Shown here one piece after another: positions 26,381-36,252 of a DNA stretch of 64,000 nt. Position numbers and translations under genes: made by a program. The notes beneath the pieces are model-generated. The model worked only from the letters and a program-made list of their open reading frames with translations. It did no database searches and was not told where the DNA came from. Positions within the stretch are counted from its first letter, which is position 1; every line of letters begins with the position of its first letter. The stretch is from Burkholderiaceae bacterium (GTDB lineage Bacteria; Pseudomonadota; Gammaproteobacteria; Burkholderiales; Burkholderiaceae_C): the NCBI GenBank assembly GCA_030695205.1, contig JAUYTN010000019.1, positions 51,869-115,868 on the forward strand. The letters run 5' to 3'.

Positions 26381-27682
26381 ATGAAACGCAGCCTGATCGC
26401 CGCCGCACTGGCGGCTGTGGTGTCTTTTCCGGTCTCTGCACAGACCGAGATTCAGTGGTGGCACTCCATGACCGGAGGCCTCAACGACTGGGTGACGGAC
26501 CTGGCCAACGGCTACAACGCCAGCCAGAAAGACTTCAAAATCGTGCCCACCTACAAGGGCCAGTACGACGAGTCGATGACGGCCGCAGTGGCTGCGTTCC
26601 GTGCCGGCAATGCCCCGCACATCCTGCAGGTGTTCGAGGTGGGCACCGCCACCATGATGGCCAGCAAGGGCGCCATCGTGCCCGTGGGCAAGGTGCTGGC
26701 CGATGCAGGCTACACCTTCGACCCCAAGGCCTACATCCCGGCGGTGGTGGGTTACTACACCGCGCCCAATGGGCAGATGCTGAGCTACCCCTTCAACAGC
26801 TCCACCACCATCCTGAACTACAACAAGGACGCCTTCAAGGCTGCTGGTCTGGACCCCGACAAGGCCCCGTCCACCTGGCCCGAGCTGGTGTCGGCCGCGG
26901 CCAAGCTCAAAGCCAGTGGCCACAAGTGCCCCTTTACCACCAGCTGGCAGGGTTGGACGCAGCTGGAGAGCTTCTCCACCTGGCACAACACACTCTTTGC
27001 CAGCAAAAACAACGGCTTCGGCGGCTTGGATGCGCGCCTGAGCGTGAACAGCCCGCTGCATGTGCGCCACATTGAAAACCTGGCCAACATGTCCAAACAG
27101 GGCCTGTTTGTGTACAAGGGCCGCAACAACCTGGGCGATGCGCCGTTCTTCTCGGGCGAATGCGCGATGCAGACTGGCTCGTCATCCACCTACGCCAACA
27201 TCAAGAAAAACGCCAAATTTGCGTTTGGCATTGCGCCCCTGCCCTACTATCCCGATGTGCAGGGTGCGCCCCAGAACACCATCATCGGCGGCGCGTCGCT
27301 GTGGGTCATGTCGGGCAAGCCCGCCAACGAGTACAAAGGCGTGGCCTCGTTCTTCAACTACCTGAGCAGCACCGAGGTTCAGGCCAAGAGCCACCAGCGC
27401 ACGGGCTACCTGCCCATCACCATGGCGGCGCTGGCGCTGACGGAGCAATCGGGCTTTTACAAACAGAACCCCGGCACCGACACCGCTGTGAACCAAATGA
27501 TTCGCCAGACCACCGACAAATCGCGCGGCATTCGCTTGGGCAACTTTGTGCAGATCCGTGCGGTGGAGGACGAGGAGCTGGAACAGGTCTGGGCGGGCAA
27601 AAAGTCGGCCAAAGAGGCGCTGGACAGCATCGTCAAGCGCGGCAACGAGCTGCTGGAGCGTTTCGAGCGCGCCAACAAATAA
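26381..27682 (+). CDS. ugpB: Glycerol-3-phosphate/glycerophosphodiester ABC transporter, binding protein
   Basis: This is a 433-residue periplasmic binding protein. Signal peptide: MKRSLIAAALAAVVSFPVSA. The mature protein starts TEIQWWHSMTGGLNDWV and has TYKGQYDESMTAAVAAFRAG and SYPFNSSTTILNYNKDAF, typical of UgpB. It binds sn-glycerol-3-phosphate or glycerophosphodiesters. It heads an operon in the order B-A-E-C-Q, as in E. coli. The start ATG 26381 follows GAGGAG. CTGTCAC at 26330-26336 might be half of a PhoB box, but the second half is poor, so phosphate control is only a possibility. The 248-base upstream gap shows nothing else. Confidence 0.94.
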   Translation: MKRSLIAAALAAVVSFPVSAQTEIQWWHSMTGGLNDWVTDLANGYNASQKDFKIVPTYKGQYDESMTAAVAAFRAGNAPHILQVFEVGTATMMASKGAIVPVGKVLADAGYTFDPKAYIPAVVGYYTAPNGQMLSYPFNSSTTILNYNKDAFKAAGLDPDKAPSTWPELVSAAAKLKASGHKCPFTTSWQGWTQLESFSTWHNTLFASKNNGFGGLDARLSVNSPLHVRHIENLANMSKQGLFVYKGRNNLGDAPFFSGECAMQTGSSSTYANIKKNAKFAFGIAPLPYYPDVQGAPQNTIIGGASLWVMSGKPANEYKGVASFFNYLSSTEVQAKSHQRTGYLPITMAALALTEQSGFYKQNPGTDTAVNQMIRQTTDKSRGIRLGNFVQIRAVEDEELEQVWAGKKSAKEALDSIVKRGNELLERFERANK

Positions 27683-27707
27683 ACCCTTCGTTGTATTTTT
27701 CCGGCCC

Positions 27708-27736
27708 AAGCGCCTCCGTGAAGGAGGCGCTTTTTT
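27708..27736 (+). terminator. Intrinsic (partial) terminator between ugpB and ugpA
   Basis: A perfect 10-base stem (AAGCGCCTCC / GGAGGCGCTT) with a five-base loop is followed by a run of six T. It lies 25 bases after the ugpB stop and 10 bases before the ugpA start. Such internal terminators let the binding protein be made in excess over the membrane genes. Confidence 0.85.
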
Positions 27737-27745
27737 GGTTGACAC

Positions 27746-28633
27746 ATGACTGTTGAAAAACGCGTCCGCTTCACCAGTGCCTGGCTGCCCTGGGCACTGC
27801 TGGCCCCACAGGTGGTTGTGATTCTGGTGTTTTTTTTCTGGCCAGCGGGCCAGGCGTTGGTGCAGTCGCTGCAGCAGCAGGATGCGTTTGGCATGTCGAG
27901 CGAGTGGGTGGGTCTGGACAACTTTCGCCGCCTGTTTGCCGATGAGACCTACTTGGCTTCGTTCAAAACCACGGCGGTGTTCTCGGCGCTGGTGGCGGTG
28001 CTGGGCCTGGTGTCGGCACTCACGCTGGCCGTGTTTGCCGACCGCGTGGTCAAGGGCTCGGGCATCTACAAAACGCTGCTGATCTGGCCCTACGCCGTGG
28101 CACCGGCGGTGGCGGGTGTGCTGTGGCTGTTCATGTTTGCGCCCAGCGTGGGTGTTGTCAGCTATGCGCTGGGTCAGCTGGGGTTCAGCTGGAACAGCCT
28201 GCTCAACAGCAACCACGCCATGGCACTGATCGTCATGGCCGCGGTCTGGAAGCAGATTTCCTACAACTTTCTGTTCTTCCTGGCGGGGCTGCAGTCCATC
28301 CCCAAGTCGCTGATCGAGGCTGCTGCCATCGACGGGGCGGGTCCGTGGCGGCGGTTCTGGACCATCGTGTTCCCGCTGCTGTCGCCCACCACCTTCTTTT
28401 TGCTGGTCATCAATGTGGTGTATGCGTTTTTTGACACCTTTGCCATTGTGGATGCGGCCACCCAGGGGGGGCCGGGCAAAGACACGGCTATTCTGGTCTA
28501 CAAGGTGTATTACGACGGCTTCAAGGCCATGGACATGGGCGGCTCGGCGGCCCAGTCGGTGGTGCTGATGGTCATCGTTGTGGCGCTGACGGTGGTGCAG
28601 TTTCGGTTTGTGGAAAAGAAGGTCAATTACTGA
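27746..28633 (+). CDS. ugpA: Glycerol-3-phosphate ABC transporter permease
   Basis: This 295-residue inner-membrane permease has six hydrophobic spans, beginning [20 protein letters not shown]. The EAA loop reads [20 protein letters not shown] and docks to UgpC. The ATG at 27746 follows the internal terminator. It pairs with UgpE as the heterodimeric channel for glycerophosphodiester uptake. Confidence 0.94.
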   Translation: MTVEKRVRFTSAWLPWALLAPQVVVILVFFFWPAGQALVQSLQQQDAFGMSSEWVGLDNFRRLFADETYLASFKTTAVFSALVAVLGLVSALTLAVFADRVVKGSGIYKTLLIWPYAVAPAVAGVLWLFMFAPSVGVVSYALGQLGFSWNSLLNSNHAMALIVMAAVWKQISYNFLFFLAGLQSIPKSLIEAAAIDGAGPWRRFWTIVFPLLSPTTFFLLVINVVYAFFDTFAIVDAATQGGPGKDTAILVYKVYYDGFKAMDMGGSAAQSVVLMVIVVALTVVQFRFVEKKVNY

Positions 28634-28641
28634 GCCCCCCC

Positions 28642-29493
28642 ATGGTTGAACAACACCCGATACTCGACGCCCTCTCGCACCTGGTGCTCATCATGGGTGT
28701 GGCCGTGGTGGCGTTTCCGCTCTACATCACCCTGGTCGCGGCCACCCACACCGCCGATGCCATCGTGCAGACACCCATGCCGGTGCTGCCTGGCCCCCAC
28801 CTGCTGGACAACCTGGCCCAGGCCTGGCGCGGCGGTGGCGACGGGGCAGGCTCCACCGCCCCGGTGGCCCGCATGATGACGGTGAGCCTGATTTCTGCCC
28901 TGGTCATTGCCGTGGGCAAGATTGCCATTTCTCTGCTGTCGGCATTTGCCATCGTGTACTTTCGGTTTCCGTTTCGGATGGTGTTTTTCTGGGCCATCTT
29001 TGTCACGCTGATGCTGCCGGTGGAGGTGCGCATTGGCCCCACCTACCAGGTGGTGTCCGACCTGGGGATGCTCAACAGCTATGCCGGGCTGACCATTCCA
29101 CTCATTGCCTCGGCCACGGCCACTTTTTTGTTCAGGCAGTTTTTCCTGACCGTGCCCGACGAGTTGGTGGAGGCTGCACGCATGGACGGTGCCGGGCCCA
29201 TGCGGTTTTTCAAGGACGTGCTGCTGCCGCTGTCGTCCACGTCAGTGGCGGCGCTGTTTGTCATTCAGTTCATTTACGGATGGAACCAGTACCTCTGGCC
29301 CCTGCTGGTGACCACCAACGAAGACATGTACCCCGTGGTCATGGGCATCAAGCGCATGATCTCGGGCGGCGACGCGGCCAACGAGTGGAACATCGTCATG
29401 GCCACTGCGCTGCTGGCCATGATTCCACCGGCACTGGTGGTCATCCTCATGCAAAAGTGGTTCGTCAAAGGCCTGGTCGATACCGAGAAGTAA
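28642..29493 (+). CDS. ugpE: Glycerol-3-phosphate ABC transporter permease
   Basis: This 283-residue permease starts eight bases after ugpA. Six membrane spans are visible, and the EAA loop is [20 protein letters not shown]. The C-terminal segment ([20 protein letters not shown]) is typical of UgpE. An alternative ATG lies within a few bases, but the chosen start gives the family's usual N-terminus. Confidence 0.93.
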   Translation: MVEQHPILDALSHLVLIMGVAVVAFPLYITLVAATHTADAIVQTPMPVLPGPHLLDNLAQAWRGGGDGAGSTAPVARMMTVSLISALVIAVGKIAISLLSAFAIVYFRFPFRMVFFWAIFVTLMLPVEVRIGPTYQVVSDLGMLNSYAGLTIPLIASATATFLFRQFFLTVPDELVEAARMDGAGPMRFFKDVLLPLSSTSVAALFVIQFIYGWNQYLWPLLVTTNEDMYPVVMGIKRMISGGDAANEWNIVMATALLAMIPPALVVILMQKWFVKGLVDTEK

Positions 29494-29528
29494 ACCCGAG
29501 CCCGGCCCGTCTCCAACTTTCCCCCACC

Positions 29529-30554
29529 ATGGCATCCATCGAACTCAAAGCTCTCATCAAACGCTATGGCCGAGGCCTAGCGGCTGTGCAGGTGCTGCAC
29601 GGCGTGAACGCCCACATCGACGACGGCGAATTTGTGGTCATCGTTGGCCCATCGGGCTGTGGCAAATCCACCCTGCTGCGCATGGTGGCGGGGTTGGAAG
29701 AGGTCAGCGAGGGGCAGATTCTGATTGGCCAGCGCGTGGTCAATGATCTGGAGCCCGCCAAACGCGACATTGCCATGGTGTTCCAGAACTATGCGCTGTA
29801 CCCCCACATGAGTGTGTTTGACAACATGGCCTATGGCCTCAAGATTGCGGGCTTGCCCAAGGCGGAGATTCAGGCCCGTGTGGACAAGGCGGCTGGCATT
29901 CTGGAGCTCGGGGCGCTGCTGGCCCGCAAGCCGCGTGAGCTCTCGGGCGGGCAGCGCCAGCGGGTGGCCATGGGCCGGGCCATCGTGCGCCAGCCCCAGG
30001 CGTTTTTGTTCGACGAGCCACTGTCCAACCTTGACGCCAAGCTGCGCGCCCAAACGCGGCTCGAAATCCGCAAGCTGCACCGCGAGCTGGGCACCACTTC
30101 GCTGTTTGTGACCCACGACCAGGTGGAGGCCATGACGCTGGCCCAGCGGATGATCGTCATGAACGGCGGGCGCATGGAGCAGTTCGACACGCCCGAAGCG
30201 GTGTACAACCGACCGGCCAGCACCTTTGTGGCCAGCTTCATCGGTTCACCGCCCATGAACCTACTGCGCCAGGCGCCCAACGCCGACCTGGGCGGCCCAC
30301 CCGGCGCCATTCTGGGCATTCGTCCCGAGCACCTGGTGCTGGGCCACACGGGATGGGCGGTGCAGGTGGAGACGGTGGAGCTGCTGGGTGCCGAGCGCCT
30401 GATCTACGCCCGCCTGGGCGACGAACTGCTGACGGTGCGCACCGAAGAGGCTGTGCCCGCGCCCGCGCTGGGCAGCACCATCCGTGTGCGCCCGCAGCCC
30501 GAGAAGTTGCATTGGTTCGATGGCAGCACCGGCGTGCGCATCGGGCCACGCTGA
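29529..30554 (+). CDS. ugpC: Glycerol-3-phosphate ABC transporter ATP-binding protein
   Basis: This 341-residue ATPase has Walker [10 protein letters not shown] near residue 40, Q-loop [13 protein letters not shown], signature [14 protein letters not shown] and Walker [15 protein letters not shown]-terminal TOBE/OB region follows, which in UgpC-like proteins can bind the regulator EIIA or GlnB-type partners. ATG 29529 is chosen because the longer open frame upstream is ugpE read out of frame. The gap to ugpE is 35 bases. Confidence 0.94.
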   Translation: MASIELKALIKRYGRGLAAVQVLHGVNAHIDDGEFVVIVGPSGCGKSTLLRMVAGLEEVSEGQILIGQRVVNDLEPAKRDIAMVFQNYALYPHMSVFDNMAYGLKIAGLPKAEIQARVDKAAGILELGALLARKPRELSGGQRQRVAMGRAIVRQPQAFLFDEPLSNLDAKLRAQTRLEIRKLHRELGTTSLFVTHDQVEAMTLAQRMIVMNGGRMEQFDTPEAVYNRPASTFVASFIGSPPMNLLRQAPNADLGGPPGAILGIRPEHLVLGHTGWAVQVETVELLGAERLIYARLGDELLTVRTEEAVPAPALGSTIRVRPQPEKLHWFDGSTGVRIGPR

Positions 30555-30563
30555 GGTCAGTCC

Positions 30564-31361
30564 ATGATCCATGCATCTGCTGTGCCTCCGGGCAGTACCG
30601 GGTGGTGGCCCTACCCCCGCTGGATTGCCCACCGCGGTGCTGGCCTGTTGGCCCCCGAAAACACACTCGCCGCGCTGCGATTGGGCGCCGCGCACGGCTA
30701 CCGCATGGCCGAGTGCGACGTGAAGTTGAGCGCCGATGGCGTGCCGTTTTTGCTGCACGACGCCACCCTCACCCGCACCACCCAGGGCCTGGCCGACGTG
30801 GCCGGGGCCAACGCCAGCGCGTTGGCGGGCGACCACAGCTGGGCGGTGTTGTCGCAGCTCGATGCAGGCGGGTGGCACTCACGCGCCTACGCCGGTGAGC
30901 CCTTGCCCACCCTGGCACAGGTGGCCCGCCATGTGCGCGCCAACGGGCTGATGCTCAACATCGAAATCAAGCCCACACCCGGCACCGAGGCCCACACTGG
31001 CCAGGTAGTGGCCCAGGTGGCCGAGCGCCTGTGGGCAGGGGCGGCGGTGCCACCGCTGTTGAGTTCTTTCCGGCCCGAGGCACTGGCCGCTGCGCGCGAG
31101 GTCGCGCCGACGTTACCCCGTGCGTTGCTGCTGGACACCCTTTGGCCGGGCTGTGTGGAGCAGGCCAGCGCATTGGGTTGCGTGGCCCTGGTATGCCACC
31201 ACCCGCTGTGGGACGCGCCCCTGGTGGCTCAGGCGCGTGCCTTGGGCCTGCGCCAGTTGAGCTACACCGCCAATGAAGCCACCGACGTGGAGCGCCTGCT
31301 GGCTCTGGGCACCGACGGCATCATCACCGACCGGGTGGATCGGTTTGCCCCGGTGGGGTAG
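30564..31361 (+). CDS. ugpQ: Glycerophosphodiester phosphodiesterase
   Basis: This is a 265-residue cytoplasmic GDPD enzyme, which hydrolyses imported glycerophosphodiesters to glycerol-3-phosphate and an alcohol. Catalytic landmarks: IAHRGAGLLAPENTLAA (His, Arg, Glu, Asn), MAECDVKLSADGVPFLLHD (metal-binding Glu/Asp and second His) and LNIEIKP. As the last gene of ugpBAECQ it completes uptake and use. Its last 38 bases overlap the 3' end of the convergent jetD gene, which is unusual. Confidence 0.93.
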   Translation: MIHASAVPPGSTGWWPYPRWIAHRGAGLLAPENTLAALRLGAAHGYRMAECDVKLSADGVPFLLHDATLTRTTQGLADVAGANASALAGDHSWAVLSQLDAGGWHSRAYAGEPLPTLAQVARHVRANGLMLNIEIKPTPGTEAHTGQVVAQVAERLWAGAAVPPLLSSFRPEALAAAREVAPTLPRALLLDTLWPGCVEQASALGCVALVCHHPLWDAPLVAQARALGLRQLSYTANEATDVERLLALGTDGIITDRVDRFAPVG

Positions 31362-32616
31362 GCCTGGCTGGCCGCCAAGTGCCCACCGCCTGCGCGACCA
31401 CGTCGGGGGATAAAAACTCCTGCTCCAGCCGCCCGAGCGGCAGGGTGCGCAGGTGCTGTCCCAGCGCGACTTCCTCGGGCGTATACCCACCTGACAGCGT
31501 CGGGTTGTCGTTGAACGGGCTGGCGTGTACCGGTTCGGCCACGGCCAAATGGGCGTGGGCGTCGAAAGTGGTGCGGTCCATCAGCAGCGGGTGCAGGTGG
31601 GGCAGGTGGCTGCGGGCGGTGGCCAGCATGGCCAGGCCCCAGGTGTCGATGTCTCCCCAGTAGGCCACTTGGCGACTCTGTAACCAGGGCGCGGCCAGCC
31701 AGCCCAGGTTGAGCCCGGCACCGAGGATGGCGATGGTGTCTGGCAGCGGCTGGGGCAGTTGGTGCAGGCAACGCTCGTTTTCCACCAGCAGGATGTGGCT
31801 GGCTGGCAGCGGGGTGGCGGCCAGCTCGGTGGCGGGCACGCGCTGGCGGGCAAAAGGCAACAGGCCGAGGGCCAGCGGCGCCACCAGCAGCCAGTGGTCG
31901 CCTTCGGCACTGGCCCCCAGAAAGGCGGCGAGCCCCTGGGCGCTGGCCTCGCCGTCAAAGCGCACATCCAGCAAGGCCGTCAGTAAGCTGGCATGGCGCT
32001 CGAAAAACTTGCTGTCGTTGCCCGCCAGTGCCAAGGCACGCAGGGGTTTGCCCTGGGCGCAGCCGGGTTCCAGCTGTCGGGCGATGCGGGTGGCGGTGAC
32101 GACCTGATCGGTCGGCACACCGCGCCACAGTGCCAGCCTGCGCAGCAGCAGGCGGTGAAAGGCCGCGTCCACCTGACCCAGCACGGTCAGCAGTACCCGG
32201 TACTCGGCTTGCGCGGCAGTGCCTGCGCTGCCGCCGAAGCGGGCGATGGCGGCCATGCACTCGGACGGCCGCGCCAGCACCCAGTGGGTGGGCACCTGCA
32301 CCTCTGCGCTGCCGCCCCGGTAGCGGCGGGCCTCCCACACCACGGTGCCCAAGGTGCTGCCGGGCTTGTCGCTGGCTGTGTCGGATGCCTCACAGGGGGC
32401 CGCACCGGGGCGGGTGCCCGCCACGGCATGCCACTGCTGCAAGTGCTGGCGCAGCGCGGCGCTGTCGTCCAGAAAGGTGGTGGCATCGGGCAGGCCAATG
32501 GCCAAGCGCAGCGGCCACGCCCCGCTGCCGGGCGCGGGCAGCAGCTGTTGCTCACGCCATTCGGCGCGCTGCCACTGGCGCACCAACCCTTCGGCGAGTT
32601 GCTGGGGGGATTTCAT
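31324..32616 (-). CDS. jetD: Wadjet system nuclease subunit JetD (DUF3322/DUF2220)
   Basis: This 430-residue protein has an N-terminal DUF3322 region and a C-terminal DUF2220 Toprim-like region. Landmarks are ASHILLVENERCLHQLPQPL (acidic strand), YWGDIDTWGLAMLATAR (the D-x-D metal site) and LSGGYTPEEVALG. In type I Wadjet, JetD cleaves plasmid DNA extruded by the JetABC loop-extruding complex. The gene is intact. I start at ATG 32614-32616 (MKSPQQLAEG); the open frame continues upstream through repeat R6, which is not JetD sequence. The last 38 bases overlap ugpQ convergently, so the C-terminal tail may be extended or altered. Confidence 0.9.
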   Translation of the reverse strand: MKSPQQLAEGLVRQWQRAEWREQQLLPAPGSGAWPLRLAIGLPDATTFLDDSAALRQHLQQWHAVAGTRPGAAPCEASDTASDKPGSTLGTVVWEARRYRGGSAEVQVPTHWVLARPSECMAAIARFGGSAGTAAQAEYRVLLTVLGQVDAAFHRLLLRRLALWRGVPTDQVVTATRIARQLEPGCAQGKPLRALALAGNDSKFFERHASLLTALLDVRFDGEASAQGLAAFLGASAEGDHWLLVAPLALGLLPFARQRVPATELAATPLPASHILLVENERCLHQLPQPLPDTIAILGAGLNLGWLAAPWLQSRQVAYWGDIDTWGLAMLATARSHLPHLHPLLMDRTTFDAHAHLAVAEPVHASPFNDNPTLSGGYTPEEVALGQHLRTLPLGRLEQEFLSPDVVAQAVGTWRPARPTPPGQTDPPGR

Positions 32617-32645
32617 GGGTGAGTGTGAAACCAATCTGCGGAATT

Positions 32646-32698
32646 TATAGCTGCTTGCGCTTGATATAAAAGCGCTAGAGGCTGATTTTGCTTGAATT
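32646..32698 (+). repeat. Dispersed repeat, copy R6, overlapping the jetC stop
   Basis: This is the clearest copy: TATAGCTGCTTGCGCTTGAT, ATAAAAGCGCTAGAGGC, then TGATTTTGCTTGAAT. The arms GCGCTT and AAGCGC are inverted complements, so the element can fold as a small hairpin. On the minus strand the AGCGCTAGAG block supplies the TAG stop of jetC, and the tail supplies its last eight or so codons. Confidence 0.85.
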
Positions 32699-35600
32699 TT
32701 TGCGTTGGCTGGCATGGGTGTTCAACTCTTCCCAGCTCAGGCAGGCCAGGGTGGCCTGGGCACCGCGCCTGTGTACCAGCACGGCGCTGCGGGTGTGGTT
32801 GCGCAGCAGGCGCAGTTCTTTGTTGGGCGTGACGAATAAGGCGTGCAGCCCAAACTCGCGCAGTGCCTGGATGATGCGGGCGGCCACGGCGGCAGAGCTT
32901 TTGGAGAAGGCTTCGTCCAGCACGATGGTGCCGAACAGCGGCGCTTTGCGCCCCGTCGGGCACAGCGCGTAGCTGAGCGAGGCGGTCAGCACGTAGCTGG
33001 CGATGATTTCTTTCTCGCCCCCGCTGCCGCCCTGCGACCCGGTGCGCCGCTCCAGCACCTGGCCGCTTGCGCGGTCGATCACATGCACCGCAAACTGCAA
33101 ACGGTAGCGGGCATCCAGCAGGGCCTGGGCAGCTTTGGAGCGGCGGTTGGTGGCGTGTTCGCGCAGCAGTTGCACCATGGCTTGCAGGGCCTGGTAGTGG
33201 CTGGTGCCGCCGTCGTCGCGCAGGCGCTCGCTGCGCAGGCGGGCCATGGATTTGTGCAGGTCTTGCAGCACGGGGTGAACCACGGGCTGCGGGTCAAGTT
33301 GCAGGGTGCGGCCCGGTTGAAAGTCCACCCGCTGCAGCGTGCGGTTGAGGTCGGCAATGCGCTCGCTGATCTCGGCCACCTGGGCATCGATGCCGCGCAG
33401 CAGGGTGCTCACGCCCTGGTCGGACGCGGTATTGAGGTAGTCCTGAAACCGTGCGCGTTTGTCGGGCAGGGCCTCTTCCTCCAGCACGCGCAGGCGCTCC
33501 AGGTAGTACGGCAGGGCTTCCACTTCGCGGGCCTGCTCGGCAAGTGCGCCCCGGTCTTCTTTGTGGGCGCTGCCCATCTGGTTGATGATGTCTTTGTGCA
33601 GGCCAAACTGCTGTTTGGCAAGCGTTTGGACTTGCTGGCTGGCCTGGTTCAGGGCCTGACGCTCCTGGGTATCGAGGGTGTCGCAAGCCAGGGCCGTGGG
33701 GTCAAAGACGGGCATCAGCAGCGGCAGCAGGGTGTCTGCCTGGCTGGCGGTGGTCGTTGTGGCTAACTGTGTGGCGGTCTGCAGAGCGGCCAGTGCGGGT
33801 GCTGTGGTGGGTGCAGAAGTGGATGCAGCGGCGTGCTCGGCCACGCGGGTGGCGTATTCCTGCTGCTTCTTCTCAGCCTGGCGGTGTTCGGCCTGTGCCG
33901 TGGCGTGTTGTGTTTCAAGCCCACGCAGGGTGTCGTCGGCCTGCTTGGTCTGTTGGCTGGCGGCTTCCCAGCGGGCCTTGGCCTGTGCGGTGTCGGACTG
34001 CGGGTTGAGCAGGGCGTCGAGTTTGGCCTGCAGTTGTTGCAGCAGGGTCTGGGCGGCGGGCACGTCCAGGTCTTCAAACCGCAGGGTCAGCAGCCGCTGC
34101 CACAGGCTGTGCTGTGCTGTGCGGTGGCGGTGGCCTGTGCGGCTTGCGCGGCTTTTTTGGCTTGGTCCAGGGCTTGCCAGGTTTGGGTTTGGGTGTGGAT
34201 CTGCTGCGTCAGATGGGCCAGCCGGTCGCGGTTGTCAAAGCCGGTCATCCAGTCCTGGTCAAGGCGTTTGTGGTCTTGCTTGTCAAACTGCTGGGCCTTG
34301 CCCGACATGAGGCCCTGCTGGGTCATGGCGTGCGGGGTGTGGCGCAGGGCCTCGGGGCTGTCCACACAGTGGCGGTCTTGCTCGCGCAGCAACTGGCGCA
34401 GCGCAGCTTGCAGCGGGTGGGGTTTGAGGTTGAGGCGGGTAGCAAAACCATCGGCCCAGAAGGCTTCCGTTTGCTTGGGTTCCTTGGCCTCCAGCAGGCG
34501 CACGTGCAGGTGGTTGTGCCGCTGGTTGACCCATTGCAGGGCAGGCGACATGGCGTGGGGCGGCACCAGAATGCGCAGGCGCTGGGCACCTAAGGCACGT
34601 TCGATGGCCCCGCGCCAGGCTTGCTGGTTTTTTTGCACCTCCACCAGCTCGGCCACAAAGGGCAGGTCGTCGGGTGGCAGCTGGAGTTGCGCGGCCAGTG
34701 CTGCGCGGAAGGCGGGGAACGCGGGCGGCAGGTTGGAGCCTGGGCGCTGGCGCACGGCATCCAGTTCGGTTTGCAGGCGCTGCACGTCGGCGTGCGCGTT
34801 GCGTTCGGCGGCCACGGCCTCTTCGGTGGTGGCTTGCAGCGCGGCCTGGGTGGCTTGCAGCCGTTGCAGGGCCGCATCGGCCTGCTGTTGGTGCTGGGCC
34901 AACATGGCAGCGTTGAGCGGGCCGTTGCCGGACAGGCCCAGGTTGCGCAGCAACAGGTGGCAGTCGGCCAGGTGGTTTTGTTTTTGCGCCACCACGGTCT
35001 GCTGGGTGGCGATGCTGTGATCCAGCAGTTTGATGTCGCCACCACCGCTGCCCAGATAGATTTCCAGCTGCGTTTGTTCGTGGGCGCGGGCCTTGTCCAG
35101 GGTGGTGCGGGCGGTGGCGATGCCTTGCTGGTGTTGGGTCAGGTTGGCTTGCAGCTCGGTGCAACGCCCCTCCCACAGCCGGGCACCTTGTGTGGCAAAC
35201 CAGTGCGGCAGGGCAGCGTGCAGGCCGCGCCACTGGTGCAGGCGCAGGTTCAGTTGCTGCTCTTGCAGCGCCATGTCACGCAGGGGCAGCAGGGCCGTGT
35301 ATTGGTGGTTGGCCAGTTCCAGCTCGGCGTGGATGGTGGCCAGCTCGTCAAAGCTGGCCACCACCTTCAGTGCGTCGTCATAGGCGGCATGGTCGTCCAG
35401 CACCAGATCGCGGAAGATCTCGTCGATGCTGTTGAGCTGCTTCAGGCCTGCGGCGCGGTTGAGCAGCGTGAAGGCGTTGGGGCCGACCTCGAAAAACCGT
35501 TGCAAACGCGCCAGGTAGGCCGATTTGCTGCTGAACATTTGCAGGCCATCGGTGCTTTTCTCCAGCTTGCCCAAGGCGCGTGCGCCGTCACGGTGGTGTT

Positions 35601-36252
35601 CTTCCAGCCACGCGTCCAGGTGGTGCCCGGTGCCACGTGCAAAGAACCAGCGCCGCGTCAGATCGGCCACGGAAGAGCTGCTGCCCTCAAACCACAGCAC
35701 GCAGCCGATCAGCACCTCGGTGTCGGTGCGGGCGTCACCCAACCGGGCACCCTCTGCAACCTCGGCCCCTTCAGATCCGCCAGCGCCGTGGCCATGCACC
35801 AGCCGCGCGGCCATGGCCGTGACACAGCGCCCGGAGCGGGCCAGGTGGTTGCTGTCGTCGCCCGCGTGGCCAGGACCGGTGGCACCGCGCACGTACGACA
35901 CCAGGTCGCGGTCGCTTTCGTGCCCGCCAGTGGAGGCCAGGTTGTAGCGGGGGTTGGCGCACAGCAGGGTCATGAGTGCGTCAATCAGCGTGGTTTTACC
36001 GCTGCCGGTGGGGCCGATGATGGCGGTGTTGCCCGCATCAACGCTGACCTGGTGGCGGCCTGCAAACGCGCCCCAGTTGTACAGATGCAGTTCAGCCAGG
36101 CGGTAGCCGTGCAGGGCGGCTGGTGCAAGTGGTGCAGCAAGTTGTGTGGGCGGTGCACCCGGCGCACCAGATGCATGAGGCGCAGCCACGGCACTTGTTG
36201 GGGTGGGGGTGGTGCCTTCCAGCGGCAACTGGGTGCTCATCTGGGTGCTCAT
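32675..36252 (-). pseudogene. jetC: Wadjet SMC-like ATPase JetC, interrupted by a frameshift
   Basis: Two frames together form a JetC of about 1190 codons. The N-terminal 721-residue frame (36252-34087) has the DUF3584/SbcC-like ATPase head: YNWGAFAGRHQVSV and Walker A IIGPTGSGKTTLIDALM. Coiled coil (QATQAALQATTEEAVAAER) follows. The C-terminal frame (from about 34110 to 32675) has coiled coil, then the signature GSQGGSGGEKEIIASYVL and Walker B FGTIVLDEAFSKSS. The frames differ by one base and meet in three CACAG units on the coding strand. With two units the reading becomes AQHSLWQRLLTLRFEDLDVP, continuous with both halves. JetC powers DNA loop extrusion, so as written the system should be inactive unless slippage corrects it. 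The start overlaps jetB as ATGA. A sequencing error is possible. Confidence 0.9.
34107..34121. repeat. Three-copy 5-bp tandem repeat at the jetC frameshift
   Basis: The plus strand reads CTGTG three times in succession (CACAG on the coding strand), with one matching base on either side. The unit length is not a multiple of three, so adding or losing one unit shifts the frame. Losing one unit joins the two jetC frames. It lies in the coiled-coil region between the ATPase halves. Confidence 0.9.
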
